Part shown: positions 59,372-64,000 of the stretch, in pieces | How the letters are laid out: each line of letters opens with the position of its first letter | Numbering within the stretch: the stretch's first letter is position 1 | Assembly: GCF_006636215.1 (NCBI RefSeq) | Contig: NZ_VIFM01000022.1 | Location: 1-64,000, forward strand | Reading direction: 5' to 3' | Origin: Myxococcus llanfairpwllgwyngyllgogerychwyrndrobwllllantysiliogogogochensis | GTDB taxonomy: Bacteria; Myxococcota; Myxococcia; Myxococcales; Myxococcaceae | Length of the DNA: 64,000 bases | The notes under the pieces: generated by a model | Databases searched by the model: none | Told to the model about the DNA's origin: nothing | What the model saw: only the letters and a program-made list of their open reading frames with translations | Translations under genes and position numbers: made by a program

Positions 59372-62300
59372 ATGAGCCACGCTCCCTGTCCCACTTCGTC
59401 CCCGTCCCCGGAGGACCGGGGTTCAAGGCTGCGCGCCGCGCTGGCCCGCGCCAGCCACGTCCTTCCCGCGCAGGGTCCCATCGGTGTGTTCGTGCACCAC
59501 AACACGCTGCACGCGTATCAACACCTCCCGTTCCACGAGGCGGTGGCCACCGCGAGCAAGACGTTCGGCGCGGAGGGATATCTGTCCGAGGCGCGCTTTC
59601 TCGAGCTGTACCGGCGAGGCCGCATCACCGACGAGGACTTGCGAGCGGTGCTCGCGGAGCCCGAGCACCGCGTGCCACCATGTCCTTTCTCCGCCGATGC
59701 GGAGAGACAGAGCGCAGCATTCACGGCGCAGGACGCGGCTCCCGCCGAGCAAGCGGACTCAACGAAATGGAGTGCCTTCTTTACCGACGAGCCATGCTCG
59801 GCGCAGGCGGTCGCGGCCCCAACAGAACAGGCTGTCCACTTCACCCTTGAGCCAGGCCTGGCACCGGCCGCGCGGCGAGACGCACGCGCACCTGCGTCGA
59901 GACTTTTACGGGACGCGCAATCGGTGCTGGGAGGCTTGCCGCCACGCGCCCCCATGGAGCTGATGCGGCTCGCCCTGCTCCACCCCGTGGAAGTGGAGTC
60001 GGAGGCGTCACTGCGCTGGAAGCTGGAGGAGCACTCCGCCGCTTACCGCCTTCGAGCGGACCTCTCTCCGACGACGCGTCACGCGCTGCTGGAGCGCTCA
60101 GCCCAGGGGCTGCGCATCTGGATGGACCGGGTGGGACGAGGCTGGACGATGACGGAGCTGGCGTGCGCGCTGCTCGGTCCCGACGTGGAGTCCACCGTTC
60201 GCGCAGTGGCGAGCCACGTCCCCCGTCCTCTTCCCGTGGACGTGGCGCTGCGACTGCTGGGCATCCCCGCAGCCTGTGCGAGCGCATATGTCGACCGGGT
60301 CTCCGCCCTGCTCGACGGAGAGACCTCGTTCACGAGGGAAGACTGGCTGAGCGCGGAGGCGTCCTGTGTCACTTCGGCGTTGGCCTCGGCCTTCGGAGGT
60401 AATGGGAGCCTGGGCTCACTCCGTGAGCGCATGGAGACCAATCCCGAGCCCTTCGCGGTGAGCGCCCTCTGGTCCAGTTGCCGCACGCCGCTGCTGACGA
60501 GCAAGGGACACGACAAGCCTCCGCTGACAGAAGTGCGCAGCCACCGCGAGTTGCTGTGCGAGGCCACGGGAGAGGATGTGAATGACCTGCTTCATCCCCT
60601 GCTCATCCGTGCCTGCGCGGCCTTCCTGGACGAAGGCCTCTCGCACTGGAACCTGCCGAGCCGGGAGTACGGCTTCCTCGCGGCGTGGAGGTCGATGACG
60701 CGCGATGGGCTCGGCGCCGCACCGGACTGGCTGGAGGGACTGGAAGACGAACCGTCACTCGCGCCAGAGGATGCCGTACTGGAGGCACTCGACGCGCTGG
60801 GTGTTCCCGACGCCGACTGGGAGCCCTATCTCGTCCGCGTGCTGCTCGCGCTGCCGGGCTGGGCGGGGATGTTTCATCGACTGGAGCACCACCCCGGGGA
60901 CCGCCCCAGTGGAGCACCACCCGCGCGGCTGATGGACTTCGTCGCGGTGCGGCTCACCCTGGAACGACATGCACTGCGCGAGGTGGCGAGGCAGCGACTC
61001 GACTACACAGGTCCCCTGTCGGGACTGGCGGAGGCCGCGAGACGCACCATCGAGTCCACGCGGGCTTCAGCGCGCTCGACAGTGGAGGGAAGCTGGCGAC
61101 TCTTCCAGTGGGCTCAGCTCATGGGCCTGTCCGCGATGGACGTGGCCGAGCTTCCCCTCCGAGCCCGACACGAGTTGCTCACGTGGCTGGAAGCCTTCGA
61201 TGCCAGCGCGCGCCAACGCGTGTGGCAAGCGGCGTACGAGCATCACTACCGAAGAGAGGTCTGTCGAGGTCTCGCGCGCAACCGCCTCCGCCCGGAGTCC
61301 GAGCGCACGGTGACGGCACCTCGCTTCCAGGTGATGTTCTGCATGGACGACCGCGAGGAGTCCTTTCGCCGCCACTTCGAGGAACTGGACGCGCGACACG
61401 AGACCTTCGGCATCGCGGGCTTCTTCGGTGTGGCCTTCGACTACCGGGGACTGGACGACGCGGGCCACGTCCCGCTGTGCCCGGTGGTCGTCACCCCGGC
61501 ACACGTCGTGGAAGAACAAGCGCGACCGGAGCACCAACCCCTCGCGGAAATCCGAGTCAGGAGACGAGGGCTGTGGGCACGCCTCGACCAGACGTTGCAG
61601 CAGGGCACCCACGCCCTGGAGGTCTCCTGGTTGCTCGTGCCGCTGCTCGGCCTGCTGTCCGCGCTGCTCCTGCCCTGGCAGCTCCTCTTTCCACGCGCAC
61701 TGGGCGGGCTGCGGAGGACCTTCTCCGCGACACTCCTTCCCAGGCCGCCCACTCGACTCACGAGCCTGCGCGAGCCAACCACCCACCGTCCCTCACCCAC
61801 GCTCAAGCCCCTGGGCTTCACCCTCGACGAGAAGGCGGCGCGCGTGGCCGCGTCGCTGGAGAGCCTGGGACTGGTGAAGGACTTCGCGCCGTTGGTGGTG
61901 GTGCTCGGCCATGGGGCGGCGAGCGTCAACAATCCCCATCAGGCGGCCTATGACTGCGGCGCGTGTGGCGGTCGGCACGGAGGACCGAACGCACGACTCT
62001 TCGCGGAGATGGCCAACCGTCCGGAGGTCCGCGCGAGGCTCCGGGAGCGCGGCCTTCACATCCCGGACACCACCTGGTTCATCGGAGGGCTGCACAACAC
62101 CACCACCGATGAAGTGTGCCTCCACGACACCGAGGCCCTCCCCGAAGCCCTCCACTGTGAGCTGTCCGCGCTGCGTGCCGCGTTGGACCGGGCCCGCGCA
62201 CTGTCAGCCCAGGAGCGCTGTCGGCGCTTCGAGTCCGCGCCCCTCGGACTGTCCACCTCCGCGGCGCTCCGGCATGTCGAGGCTCGCGCGGAGGACCTGG

Positions 62301-62941
62301 GTCAGCCCCGGCCCGAGCTGGGGCATGTCACCATCGCCTCCTGCATCGTGGGCCGTCGTGCGCTCACGCGAGGTCTGTTCCTGGACCGGAGGGCGTTCCT
62401 CATCTCCTACGACCCGACGCGGGACGCGAGCGGCGAAATCGTCGAGCGCATCCTCCTGGCGGCGGGCCCCGTCGGCGCGGGCATCAGCCTGGAGTACTAC
62501 TTCTCCTGCGTCGACAACGAGCGCTACGGCTGCGGCACCAAGCTGCCCCACAACCTCACGGGCCTGCTCGGAGTGATGGACGGCACAGAGAGTGACCTGC
62601 GCACGGGGTTGCCTCGGCAGATGATTGAAATCCACGAGCCGATGCGATTGCTCCTCGTTGTCGAGGCGAGCACCTCGGTGCTGTCGGCCATCCTCGCGCG
62701 ACAGCCCGCGCTCCACGAGCTCATCCATCATCAGTGGGTGCAGCTCGTGAGCGTGGACCCGATGACGGGCGCGCAGCATCGCTTCACGCCCTCCGGGTTC
62801 CAGTGGCTCGCGACACCGGAGACATCGTTGCCGGAGGTGGCCTCCTCGCCCCACTGGTACCGAGGCCACCGCGACTTCCTGCCCCCTGCCCTCATTCTCG
62901 CGCCGCGCTCCTTCGGAGAAGACCGTCATGCCGCTCCCTGA
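59372..62941 (+). CDS. dabA: DabA (DUF2309) inorganic-carbon transport subunit
   Basis: 1189 residues. DabA is a zinc-containing, beta-carbonic-anhydrase-like protein that with the membrane partner DabB accumulates bicarbonate vectorially. The ligand pattern described for Halothiobacillus DabA2 (C351, D353, H524, C539) is matched with identical spacing by C657 and D659 (FCMDDREES) and H847 and C862 (LGHGAASVN, YDCGAC). The N-terminus has GVFVHHNTLHAYQHLPFHEA. The protein is longer than DabA2, partly through a low-complexity stretch at about 108-187. Its last 14 bases overlap the start of dabB. Confidence 0.9.
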   Translation: MSHAPCPTSSPSPEDRGSRLRAALARASHVLPAQGPIGVFVHHNTLHAYQHLPFHEAVATASKTFGAEGYLSEARFLELYRRGRITDEDLRAVLAEPEHRVPPCPFSADAERQSAAFTAQDAAPAEQADSTKWSAFFTDEPCSAQAVAAPTEQAVHFTLEPGLAPAARRDARAPASRLLRDAQSVLGGLPPRAPMELMRLALLHPVEVESEASLRWKLEEHSAAYRLRADLSPTTRHALLERSAQGLRIWMDRVGRGWTMTELACALLGPDVESTVRAVASHVPRPLPVDVALRLLGIPAACASAYVDRVSALLDGETSFTREDWLSAEASCVTSALASAFGGNGSLGSLRERMETNPEPFAVSALWSSCRTPLLTSKGHDKPPLTEVRSHRELLCEATGEDVNDLLHPLLIRACAAFLDEGLSHWNLPSREYGFLAAWRSMTRDGLGAAPDWLEGLEDEPSLAPEDAVLEALDALGVPDADWEPYLVRVLLALPGWAGMFHRLEHHPGDRPSGAPPARLMDFVAVRLTLERHALREVARQRLDYTGPLSGLAEAARRTIESTRASARSTVEGSWRLFQWAQLMGLSAMDVAELPLRARHELLTWLEAFDASARQRVWQAAYEHHYRREVCRGLARNRLRPESERTVTAPRFQVMFCMDDREESFRRHFEELDARHETFGIAGFFGVAFDYRGLDDAGHVPLCPVVVTPAHVVEEQARPEHQPLAEIRVRRRGLWARLDQTLQQGTHALEVSWLLVPLLGLLSALLLPWQLLFPRALGGLRRTFSATLLPRPPTRLTSLREPTTHRPSPTLKPLGFTLDEKAARVAASLESLGLVKDFAPLVVVLGHGAASVNNPHQAAYDCGACGGRHGGPNARLFAEMANRPEVRARLRERGLHIPDTTWFIGGLHNTTTDEVCLHDTEALPEALHCELSALRAALDRARALSAQERCRRFESAPLGLSTSAALRHVEARAEDLGQPRPELGHVTIASCIVGRRALTRGLFLDRRAFLISYDPTRDASGEIVERILLAAGPVGAGISLEYYFSCVDNERYGCGTKLPHNLTGLLGVMDGTESDLRTGLPRQMIEIHEPMRLLLVVEASTSVLSAILARQPALHELIHHQWVQLVSVDPMTGAQHRFTPSGFQWLATPETSLPEVASSPHWYRGHRDFLPPALILAPRSFGEDRHAAP

Positions 62942-64000
62942 GCTTCCCGTGGACTGGCTCGCGGCGGCGGTGCCGCTGAGTCCCCTGCTCGCCTTCTTCA
63001 TCCTTGGAGCGGTGATGCTGCTCCACCGCGCTCCCAGCGAACGCTGGATGGCGCGCTGGGTACTGGGGGCGCTGTGGCTGTCACTGGCGTGTGCGGTGGC
63101 CACGGTCCTCCACTGGCGCTCTCAACCCGGGGACGTGCAGGTGAGCCTGGGCCCGTGGTTCTCCTCGGGTGAGTCGAGCTTCGAGGTGACGCTCCACATT
63201 GACCGGTTGTCGGCGACGATGATGCTGCTGACGAGCACCCTCACCCTGCTCATCGGCCGCTTCTCGGTGAGCTACCTGCATCGAGAGCCGGGCTTCGCGC
63301 GGTTCTTCCTGCTACTCGCGATGTTCTCCTCGGGGATGTTGTTGCTGGTGGAAGGCGGCAGCCTCGACATGTTGTTCGTGGGCTGGGAGTGGGTGGGGCT
63401 CGCGTCGGCGCTGCTCATCGGCTTCTTCCATGAACGGGCCGCGCCACTGAGCGCGGGGCTCCGCGCCTTTGGCACCTATCGACTCTGTGACGTGGGCCTG
63501 CTGGCAGGGCTGGTGTGGCTGCATCACCTCGCCGGCACGACCGAGTGGACTCACCTCTCCGCGATTCCGTCGACGACGCTGAGCCTGTGTCTGGTGCTGG
63601 CGGCCATGGGGAAGTCGGCGCAGTTCCCCTTCAGTGGCTGGCTGCCTCGGGCCATGGAGGGCCCTACGCCGTCCAGCGCGCTGTTCTACGGAGCGCTCTC
63701 CGTGCACGCGGGCCCATATCTGCTGCTGCGCGCGGCACCGCTGCTGGAGCAGGCACCCCTGGCCAGGGGAGCGCTGGTGCTGGTCGGATTGCTCACGGCC
63801 CTTCACGCCACCCTGGTGTGGCGGGTGCAGACAGATGTGAAGAGCGCGTTGGCGTATGGCGTGCTGACGCAGGTGGGCTTGATGTTCGCGGAGGTGGGCC
63901 TCGGGCTGTACACGCTCGCGCTGTTCCATCTGGTGGCACATGCCTGTTTGCGCTGTCTTCAACTCCTCCGAGCACCTTCCGCCCTGAGGGATGTCCAGGC
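62928..64000 (+). CDS. dabB: DabB: proton-channel-type membrane subunit (NuoL-like), truncated by window end
   Basis: At least 357 residues are encoded; the gene continues past the window. The ATG at 62928 lies inside the dabA 3' end. The sequence is the NuoL/MrpA-type H+-conducting family: many hydrophobic helices, MLLTSTLTLLIGRFSVSYLH, the conserved Glu in VGWEWVGLASALLIGF, the Lys in MGKSAQFPFSGWLPRAMEGP (the family's hallmark), and KSALAYGVLTQVGLMF. In DAB systems this subunit couples ion flow to CO2 hydration by DabA. Adjacency to DabA separates it from respiratory NuoL. Confidence 0.9.
   Translation, partial: MPLPELPVDWLAAAVPLSPLLAFFILGAVMLLHRAPSERWMARWVLGALWLSLACAVATVLHWRSQPGDVQVSLGPWFSSGESSFEVTLHIDRLSATMMLLTSTLTLLIGRFSVSYLHREPGFARFFLLLAMFSSGMLLLVEGGSLDMLFVGWEWVGLASALLIGFFHERAAPLSAGLRAFGTYRLCDVGLLAGLVWLHHLAGTTEWTHLSAIPSTTLSLCLVLAAMGKSAQFPFSGWLPRAMEGPTPSSALFYGALSVHAGPYLLLRAAPLLEQAPLARGALVLVGLLTALHATLVWRVQTDVKSALAYGVLTQVGLMFAEVGLGLYTLALFHLVAHACLRCLQLLRAPSALRDVQ

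Overview
The window looks like chromosomal DNA from a myxobacterium, most likely a member of the Myxococcaceae (Myxococcus, Corallococcus or Pyxidicoccus type). The base composition is very GC-rich with strong third-position GC bias, which also creates long antisense open frames. About fifty protein genes are packed tightly, many with ATGA or GTGA start/stop overlaps. The density of two-component, Ser/Thr kinase, FIST, KaiC-like and Che-like signalling genes is typical of that family. I found no rRNA, tRNA, CRISPR, insertion sequence, integrase or phage gene.

Layout. 0-4.2 kb (minus): an LpoA/periplasmic-binding-type lipoprotein, dnaJ, and a small conserved protein. 4.3-10.5 kb: an MsbA-like ABC exporter, small membrane proteins, a tail-anchored protein whose gene overlaps its convergent neighbour, a run of unknown proteins and a VOC-fold protein. 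10.6-14.8 kb (minus): three TadE/TadG-type pseudopilin genes plus a secreted Ala/Ser-rich protein, with no Tad motor genes nearby. 14.9-18 kb: RapA. 18.3-26.8 kb (plus): a membrane histidine kinase, then a compact unit of pentaheme lipoprotein cytochrome, FIST sensor, hybrid kinase with three receivers, and a single-domain response regulator. 26.9-28.9 kb: a non-canonical tryptophan-dioxygenase-fold heme protein translationally coupled to a SAM methyltransferase. 29-31.9 kb: a NarL-type regulator divergent from a soluble histidine kinase, and a second copy of the single-domain regulator. 31.9-36.4 kb (minus): an AarF/UbiB-type kinase, a Ser/Thr kinase with PilZ-like, J-like and TPR regions behind a sigma-54-type promoter, and a repeat-bearing lipoprotein. 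36.7-39 kb: an S41 peptidase.

39-57.5 kb (minus) is almost one continuous signalling array. In order of transcription it holds an ECF sigma factor, its anti-sigma factor, a double-domain KaiC-like ATPase, a receiver protein, an unknown protein, a giant soluble poly-HAMP hybrid kinase, CheR, CheB, a receiver-PAS protein, a winged-helix-like protein, two tandem small membrane proteins, a PhoX-like Tat protein, an aldo/keto reductase and a three-GAF histidine kinase. The kinase-CheR-CheB-receiver block is joined by stop/start overlaps and contains no MCP chemoreceptor.

Divergent from the sigma gene, 57.7-64 kb (plus) encodes a SulP transporter, DabA (DUF2309) and the start of DabB, which is cut by the window end. 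This is a dissolved-inorganic-carbon uptake set in what should be a heterotrophic predator. The best candidates for undescribed biology are the poly-HAMP kinase/CheR/CheB module with its KaiC-ECF neighbours, the cytochrome-FIST-kinase unit, the dioxygenase-like/methyltransferase pair and the SulP-DabA-DabB set.
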